Assembly: GCF_021025955.1 (NCBI RefSeq)
Contig: NZ_JAJNCL010000002.1
Coordinates: 1-64,000 of the forward strand
Length of the DNA stretch: 64,000 nt
Direction: 5' to 3'
From: Rhodococcus qingshengii
Lineage (GTDB): Bacteria > Actinomycetota > Actinomycetes > Mycobacteriales > Mycobacteriaceae
Position 1 is the stretch's first letter. Each line of letters opens with the position of its first letter. The translations under genes and the position numbers were made by a program. This document shows positions 46,459 to 55,105 of the stretch, in pieces. The notes under the pieces were generated by a model, which saw only the letters and a program-made list of their open reading frames with translations, had not been told where the DNA came from and ran no database searches.

Positions 46459-47556
46459 TCAGCGACGCAGAGTGTGTGCGTACACGACTTCGGAAAATTC
46501 GCTGGTCGATGCCAAACCGCCGAGGTCTGCGGTGGCGATGCCCGAAGCGATGGTCGTGCGAACGGCGTCCGAAATCCGGCCTGCCGCCGCAGACAACAAC
46601 CGATCGCTCCGCGCGTCACCGAGCCAGTCGAGCATCATCGCGCTCGAGAGGAACAGTGCCGTTGGGTTCGCCCGATTCTTGCCGGCGATGTCGGGTGCTG
46701 CACCGTGCGCGGCCTGAGCCATGACCTGCTTCTCGGAAGCGTTGATCGACGGGGCAGTTCCGAGTGAACCAGACAGCTCACCCGCCAGATCGGACAATAT
46801 GTCGCCGAACATGTTTTCGGTCACTACGACGTCGAAGTCGCCGCCGCGTCGAACCAGGTGCGCCGCCATCGCGTCGACGTGCTCGTCGTCGACGACGACG
46901 TGTGGGAACTCTGCGCCGACGGTTCGGCAGGCGTCGCGGAAGAGGCCGGTGGTCAGCGTGAGGACGTTTGCCTTGTGGACGATCGTGACGTGATTGCGCC
47001 GACGCGACGCCAACGCGAAGGCAGTGCGTGCGATCCGTTCACACGCGGCGCGGGTGAACACACCGACTGCCAATGCGATGTCGGGCGTCGGCATGAATTC
47101 GCCGCTGCCGACTGCCATGTTCCGGTCCGCGTACAACCCCTCGGTGTTCTCGCGGACGATCACCAGATCCATGTCGGGGACCATCGCCTTCACGCCGGGG
47201 AACGCTGCCGCCGGTCGGATGTTCGCGAACAACTCGAACTTCTTCCGGATGACGCCGCCGGGTGTGAGTTGTCCGCTAAACCTCTCCGGATAGGACACAC
47301 TGTCGTGCGGTCCGAGAATCCAACCCTGCAGTTGTCCCAACGCATCGATGGTCTCGTCGGGAATCGGTGTGCCGTGGCTGTCGATGGCCGAGCTCCCGAG
47401 CGGAAGCTCGACCCACTCCACGGGCGGCGCATGAACCGCTGACAACGCCGCATCCACGATCTGCCGTGTCGCCGGGACGATTTCGTGGCCGATTCCGTCG
47501 CCGTGCATGAGTCCCAGCCGCATGGCCGGCGTACCGATTGCGCTCGCACCTGTCAT
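46459..47556 (-). CDS. Isopropylmalate/isocitrate dehydrogenase-family protein
   Basis: A 365-residue beta-decarboxylating NAD(P)-dependent dehydrogenase: MRLGLMHGDGIGHEIVPATRQIVDAAL, RKKFELFANIRPAAAFPGVK, DLVIVRENTEGLYADRN, HKANVLTLTTGLFRD, and GDILSDLAGELSGSLGTAPSIN with the metal-binding aspartates, then HGAAPDIAGKNRANPTA. It is not typical LeuB: the substrate loop RKKFELFANIRP is nearer isocitrate/homoisocitrate/tartrate dehydrogenases. Starts at 47556 (MTGASAIG) or 47523 are possible; neither has a clear ribosome site. It is divergent from the RNA-ligase-like gene with a 19-bp gap. Confidence 0.85.
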   Translation of the reverse strand: MTGASAIGTPAMRLGLMHGDGIGHEIVPATRQIVDAALSAVHAPPVEWVELPLGSSAIDSHGTPIPDETIDALGQLQGWILGPHDSVSYPERFSGQLTPGGVIRKKFELFANIRPAAAFPGVKAMVPDMDLVIVRENTEGLYADRNMAVGSGEFMPTPDIALAVGVFTRAACERIARTAFALASRRRNHVTIVHKANVLTLTTGLFRDACRTVGAEFPHVVVDDEHVDAMAAHLVRRGGDFDVVVTENMFGDILSDLAGELSGSLGTAPSINASEKQVMAQAAHGAAPDIAGKNRANPTALFLSSAMMLDWLGDARSDRLLSAAAGRISDAVRTTIASGIATADLGGLASTSEFSEVVYAHTLRR

Positions 47557-47575
47557 CAGGCAATCATTGCTCACC

Positions 47576-48097
47576 ATGGTCCAGTCGGTGGAATTGCTCC
47601 TCGATCCGGTGAGTGAGTCGGCAGTACGCGCGCAATGGCAGCTTCTCGCCGACGCCGGATTCCCAAGTCAGGCCTCCCATCACAGCCCGTCCAACCGCCC
47701 GCACATCACGCTGTTCGTCGCCCGCGAGATGCCCGCGGAGATCGACGAACTGTTGAAGCGACGCTTCTCGGCCCCGGACTTCGAAGTGCGACTGGGTGGC
47801 TACGTCGTATTCGGCGGCAAGCAGATGGTCTTGGCTCGCTCGGTCATTCCTTCGCGCGCGCTCCTTCACCTGCACCGAGAAATAGCCGAAGCAACAGTCG
47901 GATCAACTGCGCTACCCGCCCATGTCGAGCCTGGCGGGTGGACGCCGCATGTGACGCTCGCCCGCCGCATCGAACCTGCACGTCTGGGCGAGGCCATCGC
48001 TCTGGTCGGCACCGACGTGATTCACGGGCGCAGCGGAGCGATCAGGCGCTGGGACGGCAAACAGAAGACGGAATGGTTGCTGACGCCGCGGCTGTGA
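47576..48097 (+). CDS. 2'-5' RNA ligase / 2H phosphoesterase family protein
   Basis: A 173-residue protein with two HxT motifs, SNRPHITLFVAR and GGWTPHVTLARR, the signature of 2H phosphoesterases (LigT-like). The start MVQSVELLLDPVSESAVRAQWQLL fits the fold. Substrate unknown. Its last 56 bp overlap the 3' end of the convergent EamA gene, an unusual tail-to-tail overlap. Confidence 0.82.
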   Translation: MVQSVELLLDPVSESAVRAQWQLLADAGFPSQASHHSPSNRPHITLFVAREMPAEIDELLKRRFSAPDFEVRLGGYVVFGGKQMVLARSVIPSRALLHLHREIAEATVGSTALPAHVEPGGWTPHVTLARRIEPARLGEAIALVGTDVIHGRSGAIRRWDGKQKTEWLLTPRL

Positions 48098-48971
48098 CAG
48101 ATCGGGTTGCTCGTCGGGTCACCAGGATTCCCGCGATCACTGCGAGTGCCCCAACCGGTTGATTCCAGCCGATCCTCTCGTCCAACACTATTGCCCCGAG
48201 CGCGACGCCCACTACTGGGCTGAGGTAGGTGACAGTCGACGCTGCAGTCGGCCCCCACCCTTGAACGACATTGGTGTTCCAGATGAACGCGAGCCCAGTC
48301 CCCAGCGCGCCCAGCGCGATCATCGACAGGACAACTGCCGGCGTCAGGTGCATCGGCGTGTTCGCGATGACCGGAGAGGCAAGAACCATCACGAGTGCAC
48401 CGATACTGATCTGCAATAGCGCGACCGTACGGGTGTCGATCCCGAGCGGAAGCACGAAGCGTCTGAGGTAGACAAACGAAATCCCGTACGACGCAGTCGC
48501 TCCCAGGCAGGCCATCTGAGCGCCGAGACTTCCGCCGACGCCGAGATTCCACGGCGCCAATACGATCAGCACTCCGGCGAATCCGAGCAGCAACCCCAGC
48601 GATTTGTATCGCGTCAGCGTCTCACCCGGCAGAAAGGCAAGCGAGACAGCCATAGTCATCAATGGTGTGGTGGCATTGTAGATACTCGCGAGTCCGGAAG
48701 ACATGCTCTGCTCGGCCCAACTGAACAGCAGCCACGGCACGATGCATTGTCTCGCTGCGAGAAACGCCAAGTGTTTCCAGACGCGAAAGTCCCTCGGTAT
48801 GCCGATCCGACTCACCACTGACACGAGAACCAGCGCGAAAGCGCCGAAGACCAAGCGCCACAAAACTACCTGCGTGAAGGACAGACCCTCGAGCCCGATC
48901 TTCATGAAGAGGAAACTGGCTCCCCACACCACCGCAGCTCCGGTGTATTGAAAAGCCAGACTCACCCTCAC
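48042..48971 (-). CDS. EamA/DMT-family transporter
   Basis: About 309 residues with ten hydrophobic segments in two EamA halves: SLAFQYTGAAVVWGASFLFMKIGLEGLSFTQVVLWRLVFGAFAL, and LGATASYGISFVYLRRFVLPLGIDTRTVALLQISIGALVMVL with the second-half motif GTGLAFIWNTNVVQGWGPTAASTVTYLSPVVGVALGAIVLDERIGWNQPVGALAVIAGI. Likely exports a small metabolite. The GTG at 48971 has GGAG 10 bp upstream and overlaps the stop of a 38-residue membrane peptide gene (GTGA), so translation is coupled. It overlaps the 2'-5' ligase gene at its 3' end. Confidence 0.9.
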   Translation of the reverse strand: MRVSLAFQYTGAAVVWGASFLFMKIGLEGLSFTQVVLWRLVFGAFALVLVSVVSRIGIPRDFRVWKHLAFLAARQCIVPWLLFSWAEQSMSSGLASIYNATTPLMTMAVSLAFLPGETLTRYKSLGLLLGFAGVLIVLAPWNLGVGGSLGAQMACLGATASYGISFVYLRRFVLPLGIDTRTVALLQISIGALVMVLASPVIANTPMHLTPAVVLSMIALGALGTGLAFIWNTNVVQGWGPTAASTVTYLSPVVGVALGAIVLDERIGWNQPVGALAVIAGILVTRRATRSVTAAASATIPSSVCRPSA

Positions 48972-49084
48972 AGAGTGAAGTCTCCATGAGGACTGACGTC
49001 GTGACGGGTGTCGGGCGTACGGCCGGCAAGAGCTAGTACGTTCAGGACCAGGAGGACCAGGAGACTGATGACGATGATTGCCAT
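48968..49084 (-). CDS. Small membrane protein coupled to the EamA transporter
   Basis: A 38-residue peptide, MAIIVISLLVLLVLNVLALAG followed by a polar tail RTPDTRHDVSPHGDFTL: one transmembrane helix with a cytoplasmic-type tail. It starts at an ATG at 49084 within a longer frame, and its TGA overlaps the EamA start. Similar short membrane peptides are common in actinobacteria. Its coupling suggests a role with the transporter, as subunit or leader (inference). Confidence 0.6.
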   Translation of the reverse strand: MAIIVISLLVLLVLNVLALAGRTPDTRHDVSPHGDFTL

Positions 49085-49118
49085 GTGTCCAGCCTGAGGC
49101 AAGGCCGCGCCCTTCAAC

Positions 49119-49157
49119 AGTGGCAGAAAAGCCAGACATGGTCGATTTTCTGCCACT
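49119..49157. promoter_or_regulatory. Operator-like dyad for the GlxA/AraC-type regulator
   Basis: A perfect 12-bp inverted repeat: AGTGGCAGAAAA (49119-49130) and TTTTCTGCCACT (49146-49157), 15-bp spacer. It sits in the 100-bp gap between the regulator (49185) and the small peptide/EamA unit (49084), so one bound regulator could control both directions. Binding is inferred. Confidence 0.65.
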
Positions 49158-49184
49158 TTGTCGTCTTTCTGTCACACTCGAAAG

Positions 49185-50180
49185 ATGCTCGCGAAAGTGG
49201 TGGTCCCACTGATGCCGATGACCGAGGCGTTCGAACTCGGCGTGGCATGTGAAGTATTCGGCTTCGACCGATCCGACGACGGCCTCCCGACGTACGACTT
49301 TTCTCTGATCGCCGCAGTTCCGGGCCCGATCCGAACACGCTTCGGCTACAACATCGATGTTCCGTACAACCTCGACTCTCTCGATGACGCCGATCTCATC
49401 GTCGTTTCTGCCGGCGGCACCTACGACGCAAGCGACGCGTATATGTGCTCGCCGAGTCCCGACTCGAGTGTCGATCCCCTGCTGGTCAAACTCCGTGAGG
49501 CCGTGGCCCGGGGCGCCAAGGTGGCTAGCCTGTGCACCGGCGCGTTTGTCCTCGGGGCGGCGGGACTGCTGGACGGGAAGCGATGCACGACGCATTGGCG
49601 TCACGCCGAAAGGCTGGCCCAGACGTATCCGGAAGCCAAGGTCGATCCGGACGTGCTGTACGTGGACGAAGATCCGGTGTTCACCAGCGCCGGCACCGCA
49701 GCAGGAATCGATCTGTGCCTGCACATCGTCCGCAAGGAACAGGGCTCTCGCGTGGCCAACGGCATCGCGAGAAGGATGGTGGTACCGCCGCATCGTGACG
49801 GCGGTCAGGCTCAATACGTCGCCACTCCCCTCACCTCGACGCCGAGCGCAACTCTTGCCCCACTCCTCGACTGGATGACGGAGAACCTAGCCGTCGACCT
49901 CACTGTCGGCATGGTTGCAGCGCGAGCGAACATGTCCGCTCGCACCTTTGCGCGCCGTTTCCAAGCGGAAACAGGGACAACCCCCGCGCGTTGGCTCAGC
50001 GATCAGCGAGTACTGGCCGCCCAGCAACTACTCGAGAATTCGGACCTCTCCGTCGACGTCATCGCAGAACGCGTCGGATTCGGCGGCGGCGCCGTGCTTC
50101 GCCAGCACTTCATTCGCCTGCGTTGCACCACACCCCAGGCGTACCGCCGGACGTTTCGGGCGACCGAGAACGCAAGCTGA
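49185..50180 (+). CDS. GlxA/AraC family transcriptional regulator (DJ-1/PfpI-like plus HTH)
   Basis: A 331-residue regulator: an N-terminal DJ-1/PfpI-like domain (VVVPLMPMTEAFELGVACEVFGFDRSDDG; cysteine-elbow ASLCTGAFVLGAAGLLDGKRCTTHWRHAERLA) followed by an AraC-type double HTH (VGMVAARANMSARTFARRFQAETGTTPARWLSDQRVLAAQQLLENSDLSVDVIAERVGFGGGAVLRQHF). The elbow cysteine in SLCTGAF is kept. ATG at 49185 is chosen over an upstream frame start at 49158. It probably binds the 12-bp dyad just upstream and controls the divergent EamA unit. Confidence 0.9.
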   Translation: MLAKVVVPLMPMTEAFELGVACEVFGFDRSDDGLPTYDFSLIAAVPGPIRTRFGYNIDVPYNLDSLDDADLIVVSAGGTYDASDAYMCSPSPDSSVDPLLVKLREAVARGAKVASLCTGAFVLGAAGLLDGKRCTTHWRHAERLAQTYPEAKVDPDVLYVDEDPVFTSAGTAAGIDLCLHIVRKEQGSRVANGIARRMVVPPHRDGGQAQYVATPLTSTPSATLAPLLDWMTENLAVDLTVGMVAARANMSARTFARRFQAETGTTPARWLSDQRVLAAQQLLENSDLSVDVIAERVGFGGGAVLRQHFIRLRCTTPQAYRRTFRATENAS

Positions 50181-50254
50181 AATCCACTCAGGGAAGAATC
50201 AGCGGTTCCGGGGCGTTGCACACACCAACAGCCCGCACAATGGAAAGGACCCCT

Positions 50255-50626
50255 GTGGCCACCCAGACACTCACCCAGCAGAACTTCGACGAAACGATCA
50301 ACGGCAGCGACGTCGTCCTCGTGGACTTCTGGGCTTCCTGGTGCGGCCCGTGCCGCCAGTTCGCGCCGACGTTCGAAGCCTCCTCCGAGAAGCACAGCGA
50401 CGTCGTTCACGCCAAGGTGGACACCGAAGCCGAGCAGGGAATCGCAGCGGCCGCCAACATCCGCTCCATCCCCACGATCATGGCCTTCCGTGAAGGCGTT
50501 CTCGTGTTCAACCAGGCCGGCGCACTTCCTGCCGCTCAGCTCGAAGAGCTGGTGACTCAGGTCAAGGCACTCGACATGGACGAGGTCCGCAAGCAGATCG
50601 CAGAGCAGACCGCCTCTGCTGAGTAG
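50255..50626 (+). CDS. trxA: Thioredoxin
   Basis: A 123-residue thioredoxin with redox site WASWCGPCRQF near residue 30 and the cis-proline IRSIPTIMAF. The GTG at 50255 has AAAGGA 5 bp upstream, preferred over an in-frame ATG at 50240. A C-terminal helical extension (LDMDEVRKQIAEQTASAE) goes beyond E. coli TrxA. Followed by a strong terminator shared with polA. Confidence 0.93.
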   Translation: MATQTLTQQNFDETINGSDVVLVDFWASWCGPCRQFAPTFEASSEKHSDVVHAKVDTEAEQGIAAAANIRSIPTIMAFREGVLVFNQAGALPAAQLEELVTQVKALDMDEVRKQIAEQTASAE

Positions 50627-50632
50627 CGAAAG

Positions 50633-50675
50633 AAGGCTGGGCCGGAATCGAATGCGATTCCGGCCCAGCCTTTTT
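50633..50675. terminator. Terminator between trxA and polA
   Basis: An 18-bp perfect inverted repeat, AAGGCTGGGCCGGAATCG (50633-50650) and its complement (50655-50672), with an AATG loop, followed by TTTTT on the plus strand; the minus strand also has a pyrimidine tail. It can end trxA and the convergent polA (stop at 50702). Confidence 0.85.
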
Positions 50676-50701
50676 CGTAGCCAGCCCTATTTGTTGCCGA
50701 T

Positions 50702-53449
50702 TCAGTGGGCCGCGCTGTCCCAGCTTCGACCAGTTCCCACCGAAACATCCAGCGGTACTGACAACTCGATGGCTGTGGCCATCTTGTCCCTGACCAACGC
50801 AGTGACCTCCTCCAACTCGGAGGCAACCACTTCGAGCACCAATTCGTCGTGAACCTGCAACAGCATGCGCGACTTCAATCCGGCGTCGGCGAGAGCCTTC
50901 TGCACGTTGATCATCGCGACCTTGATGATGTCGGCCGCCGTGCCCTGGATCGGCGCGTTCAAGGCAGCACGTTCGGCCACCTCACGACGCTGACGGTTGT
51001 CACTGTTGAGATCGGGCAGATACCGACGTCGCCCGTAGAGAGTCGAGGTGTAACCGTCCTTACGCGCTTGCTCGACCACTGCGTGGAGGTAATCCCGCAC
51101 ACCGCCGAAACGAGCGAAGTACGCATCCATCTGCTGCTTCGCTTCTTCGGTCGAAATCTTCAGCTGCGACGCCAATCCGTAAGCGCTCAATCCGTAGGCC
51201 AGACCGTAGGACATCGCTTTGACCCGGCGACGCAGTTCAGGAGTGACCTCTTCGATCGGAACACCGAATGCACGTGAGCCGACAAAGCTGTGCAGGTCCT
51301 CACCGGTGTTGAATGCCTCGATCAGTCCCTCGTCGCCTGAGACGTGCGCCATGATGCGCATTTCGATCTGGCTGTAATCGGCAGTGAGCAGAACGTCGAA
51401 CCCCTGCCCGACCACAAATCCGTCGCGAATCTCGCGCCCCGCATCATTGCGGACCGGGATGTTCTGCAGGTTCGGATCGGTCGACGACAGACGTCCGGTC
51501 GCGGCAACCGTCTGGTTGAACGTCGTGTGGATGCGACCGTCTTCGGCCACGGCCTTGAGAAGACCGTCGACGGTCACCTTCATACGCGTCGCATCACGGT
51601 GCGCGAGAAGGTGTTCGAGGAACGGGTGTCCCGTCTTGTCGAACAGACCCTGCAGCGCCTCGGCGTCGGTGGTGTAGCCAGTTTTCGTCTTCTTGGTCTT
51701 GGGCATGTCGAGTTCTTCGAACAAGACCACCTGCAGCTGCTTCGGCGAACCCAGGTTGATCTGCTTGTCGATCACCTCGTACGCGGAGTTTGCGGCGTCG
51801 GCCACCTGGGACGCGAAACGACTCTGCAGATCGTGCAGATGCGCGCTGTCGACGGCGATGCCGGTGGCCTCGATCTGCGCGAGCTCGATCGTCAACGGCA
51901 GTTCCATGTCGGAGAGGAGCGACTTGGACTCGATCGACTCCAACTCGGTATCCAACGCAGCTGCCAAGTCGAGAACGGCCTGAGCGCTGAGCATCGCAGT
52001 CTCGGCCGCTTCGGCATCAAGCTGTTCGGTGTCGTCGAGAAGTGAAAGCTGTTCCTGGCCGGAGGTTTCGGCACGAAGTTCACGCTTGAGGTAGCGGAGG
52101 GACAGATCATCGAGATTGAAGGTGCGCTGGCCTGGCCGGACAAGGTACGCGGCCAGAGCGGTGTCGCTGGTCAGTCCGCCGAGCGTCCAACCACGCCCAC
52201 GCAGAGCGTGGATCGCCCACTTGGCTTCGTGCAGCGCCTTCGGCTGCGATGCGTCCGCAAGCCAATCACCGAGAGCCGCTTCATCTTCCGGCGTTGCCGT
52301 CGATGCCGCGATGTATGCGCATTCGCCGTCGGAGGCCGCGATCGCGAGTGCAGTGACGTCACCGGCAAACGGAGTTCTGGTTCCGAGCACAGTCACGCCG
52401 TGACGCTCACCGGTTCGCGCGTGAGCGTCGAGCCATGCGGCAACCGCACCCGGTGCGAGGGCGTCGCCGCTGACCTCGAAGCCCTCTTCGGCTTCGGGTT
52501 CGGACGACGACAGGGTCGCGAACAGTCGATCGCGGAGAACCTTGAACTCGAGATCGTCGAACAACGCATGAATCTTCTCGCGGTCCCACGGAGCCAACAC
52601 CAACTGCTCCGGCGTGTACGGCAAAGGAACGTCGCGAACCATCTCGGTGAGCTGACGATTGAGCAGGACGTTTGCGAGGTTCTCCCGTAGTGAGTCGCCC
52701 ACCTTGCCGCGGACCTTGTCCACGTTGTCGACCAGACCCTGCAGGTCGCCGTACTCACGGATCCACTTGGTGGCGGTCTTCTCGCCGACGCCGGGGATAC
52801 CGGGGAGGTTGTCACTCGGGTCGCCGCGCAGGGCAGCAAAGTCCGGATACTGCGACGGAGTGAGGCTGTACTTCTCCTCGACGGCCGTCGGCGTGAATCG
52901 GGTGAGCTCCGAGACACCCTTCTTCGGGTAGAGCACAGTGACGTTGTCGGTCACCAGCTGCAGCGAGTCGCGGTCGCCGGTCACGACGAGAACTCGGTAT
53001 CCGAGGGCCTCCGCCTGCGTGGTCAACGTGGCAATCACGTCGTCGGCTTCGAAACCTTCCTCCGCCATGACCGGGATGCCCAGCGCGCCGAGAACGTCCT
53101 TGGTGATGTCGATCTGGCCCTTGAATTCGTCCGGAGCCTTCGCACGCTGCGCCTTGTATTCAGGGAACAGGTCGGCGCGAAACGTCTGACGCGACACGTC
53201 GAAGGCCGCAGCCAAGTGGGTCGGCTGTTCGTCGCGAAGAAGATTGATCAACATCGACGTGAAGCCGTACACCGCATTGGTGGCCTGCCCACTGTGTGTC
53301 TTGAAGTTCTCTGCAGGCAGCGCGTAGAAGGCGCGAAACGCCAACGAATGCCCGTCGAGAAGCATCAGAAGAGGGCGATCGTCCGCCTTGCCGGTGGTGC
53401 CGGCTGAAGCGGTGGACGTGCTGGACCGAGTTGTGGTTGTGGGGCTCAC
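50702..53449 (-). CDS. polA: DNA polymerase I
   Basis: A 915-residue repair and Okazaki-fragment polymerase. The N-terminal 5'-3' exonuclease domain (residues about 25-310: LLMLLDGHSLAFRAFYALP, then EADDVIATLTTQA, HhH in GDPSDNLPGIPGVGEKTATKWI) is followed by a 3'-5' exonuclease-like domain that has lost most catalytic acids, and the Pol A domain: LLTADYSQIEMRIMAHVSGDEGL (motif A), RRRVKAMSYGLAYGLSAYGL (motif B) and LQVHDELVLEV (motif C). The GTG at 53449 (MSPTTTTRSSTST) has a low-complexity Ser/Thr leader. It corresponds to Rv1629. Confidence 0.96.
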   Translation of the reverse strand: MSPTTTTRSSTSTASAGTTGKADDRPLLMLLDGHSLAFRAFYALPAENFKTHSGQATNAVYGFTSMLINLLRDEQPTHLAAAFDVSRQTFRADLFPEYKAQRAKAPDEFKGQIDITKDVLGALGIPVMAEEGFEADDVIATLTTQAEALGYRVLVVTGDRDSLQLVTDNVTVLYPKKGVSELTRFTPTAVEEKYSLTPSQYPDFAALRGDPSDNLPGIPGVGEKTATKWIREYGDLQGLVDNVDKVRGKVGDSLRENLANVLLNRQLTEMVRDVPLPYTPEQLVLAPWDREKIHALFDDLEFKVLRDRLFATLSSSEPEAEEGFEVSGDALAPGAVAAWLDAHARTGERHGVTVLGTRTPFAGDVTALAIAASDGECAYIAASTATPEDEAALGDWLADASQPKALHEAKWAIHALRGRGWTLGGLTSDTALAAYLVRPGQRTFNLDDLSLRYLKRELRAETSGQEQLSLLDDTEQLDAEAAETAMLSAQAVLDLAAALDTELESIESKSLLSDMELPLTIELAQIEATGIAVDSAHLHDLQSRFASQVADAANSAYEVIDKQINLGSPKQLQVVLFEELDMPKTKKTKTGYTTDAEALQGLFDKTGHPFLEHLLAHRDATRMKVTVDGLLKAVAEDGRIHTTFNQTVAATGRLSSTDPNLQNIPVRNDAGREIRDGFVVGQGFDVLLTADYSQIEMRIMAHVSGDEGLIEAFNTGEDLHSFVGSRAFGVPIEEVTPELRRRVKAMSYGLAYGLSAYGLASQLKISTEEAKQQMDAYFARFGGVRDYLHAVVEQARKDGYTSTLYGRRRYLPDLNSDNRQRREVAERAALNAPIQGTAADIIKVAMINVQKALADAGLKSRMLLQVHDELVLEVVASELEEVTALVRDKMATAIELSVPLDVSVGTGRSWDSAAH

Positions 53450-53640
53450 GGTTCATCAGTCTAGGGATCGCGACCGACATCAACGCCTTCGCCGTTGTTT
53501 ACGCAGGAACAGGCACAAGAATCGGACAATTGATGCAGCCATCGGCCTTCGATACGGAACCGAAACATCCCGGAAATCTCAGAACCCCATCTGAAGCGAA
53601 CAGAGCCGTTAGAGTCCGGAAATCGCAGCAACGGATCAAG

Positions 53641-53652
53641 CCCCCCCCCCCC
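53641..53652 (+). repeat. C12 homopolymer upstream of livH
   Basis: Twelve consecutive C residues on the plus strand in the 258-bp gap between polA and livH, about 55 bp before the livH start. Such a run is prone to slippage. It lies in the likely promoter/leader region, so its length could alter spacing. No gene is encoded in 53450-53707. Confidence 0.8.
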
Positions 53653-53707
53653 GCTGCGTGGCACCTTTGTCCAGACGCGCTAGTCCCGACCCGCTCGGAG
53701 GACGTAC

Positions 53708-55105
53708 GTGGCCCCACCCGTAGTGAAACGGCATACCCTCGCAACACTCAGCCGACTACTGGCCTTTGCGTTACTCACGTTCTTCGCATTACTCAGCCTG
53801 GCCGGAACTGCCGGGGCCCAGGAACCGACCAACTCCCCGGCACCTACCAACTCCCCGGCACCTACCAACTCCTCTGCACCGCCGACCTCGTCAGGACCGA
53901 CTGAGCCGACAAACCCGGTTCCCGAAAACGCCGTGCCGGTCAGCGGCAATCTCAACAACGGTGGCACCCGACTCGAGGGCGTCACGGTGCGCGCGCTCGA
54001 TTCCTCCGGCAACGAGGTCGCCACCGGCGAGTCGGCATCGAACGGCCGTTGGGAACTGGCGGTGGCACCGGGCACCTACACATTCGAGATCGTTGCCGAA
54101 ACACTCCCCGACGGGGTCAGTGTGCAAGCCGCTGTCGAACGCGAGGTGGTGGCCGGCCGCGCGAACACCGTGATCTTCTCGTTCGGCGAGGTTCGCACCG
54201 CCTCGAATGTCAGCTTCGGCGAGAAGCTCATCCGCACGACGGTCGACGGTCTGCGGTTCGGTCTCGTGATCGCGATCGCCGGTGTGGGTCTGAGTTTGAT
54301 CTACGGCACGACCGGCCTGACCAACTTCGCTCACGGCGAGATGGTGACGTTGGGAGCCGTTGCTGCCTGGGTGATCAACACGTCCTTCGGCGTTCCGCTG
54401 ATTCCCGCCACGATCCTCGCGATCTTCGTCGGCATCGGCATCGGCCTGCTGACCAACGGGATCGTCTGGAAACCACTGCGTAAGCGCAAGACCGGGTTGA
54501 TCGCGCAATTGGTTGTCTCGATCGGTCTCGCGATTTCCCTGCGCTACCTGATCCTCATCTTCTTCTCCGATCGAGCAGAACCCTTCGACGACTACCAGGG
54601 GCAGGTCGAGAAGAACTGGGGCCCGATCGCACTGACCGACGCCAACGCGATAGTCATGATCGTCAGTCTGGTCGTCCTGGTCGGCGTCGCACTTCTTCTG
54701 CAGAGGACTCGCATCGGAAAGGCCATGCGCGCCGTTTCCGACAATCGTGACCTCGCCGCTTCGTCGGGAATCAACGTCGAGCGCGTGATCATGTTCGTCT
54801 GGGGCCTCGGCGGCGGATTGGCCGCACTCGGTGGTGTGCTGTTCGGTATCTCCGAGCTCGGCGGACGCGTCCAGTGGGAGATGGGCTTCAAACTGTTGCT
54901 GCTGATGTTCGCCGGAATCACCCTCGGTGGTCTGGGAACGGCGTACGGGGCACTACTCGGCTGCGTCATCGTCGGACTTCTGGTTCAACTCTCGACGCTC
55001 ATCATCAACCCCGACCTCAAATACATCGGCGGACTTCTCGTCTTGATCGTGATCCTCGTGGTTCGCCCCCAGGGCATCCTCGGATCCAGACAAAGGATCG
55101 GGTGA
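53708..55105 (+). CDS. livH: Branched-chain amino-acid ABC permease with secreted N-terminal domain (LivH-type)
   Basis: A 465-residue protein with an unusual layout. Residues 1-37 are a signal peptide (TLSRLLAFALLTFFALLSLAGTAGA); 41-58 carry TNSPAP, TNSPAP, TNSSAP repeats; 76-165 look like a carboxypeptidase-regulatory or Cna-B-like beta-sandwich (GTRLEGVTVRALDSSGNEVATGESASNGRWELAVAPGTYTFEIVAE). From about 172 it is a LivH permease (VDGLRFGLVIAIAGVGLSLIYGTTGLTNFAHGEMV; QMGFKLLLLMFAGITLGGLGTAYGALLGCVIVGLLVQL). Usual LivH is about 290-300 residues, so about 170 are extra. The GTG has GGAGG 6 bp upstream. Confidence 0.9.
   Translation: MAPPVVKRHTLATLSRLLAFALLTFFALLSLAGTAGAQEPTNSPAPTNSPAPTNSSAPPTSSGPTEPTNPVPENAVPVSGNLNNGGTRLEGVTVRALDSSGNEVATGESASNGRWELAVAPGTYTFEIVAETLPDGVSVQAAVEREVVAGRANTVIFSFGEVRTASNVSFGEKLIRTTVDGLRFGLVIAIAGVGLSLIYGTTGLTNFAHGEMVTLGAVAAWVINTSFGVPLIPATILAIFVGIGIGLLTNGIVWKPLRKRKTGLIAQLVVSIGLAISLRYLILIFFSDRAEPFDDYQGQVEKNWGPIALTDANAIVMIVSLVVLVGVALLLQRTRIGKAMRAVSDNRDLAASSGINVERVIMFVWGLGGGLAALGGVLFGISELGGRVQWEMGFKLLLLMFAGITLGGLGTAYGALLGCVIVGLLVQLSTLIINPDLKYIGGLLVLIVILVVRPQGILGSRQRIG
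53828..53881 (+). repeat. Three 18-bp tandem repeats (TNSPAP) in livH
   Basis: Three tandem 18-bp units encode TNSPAP, TNSPAP and TNSSAP directly after the predicted signal peptide. The first two units are identical at the DNA level. This is a linker-type low-complexity segment. Confidence 0.8.
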
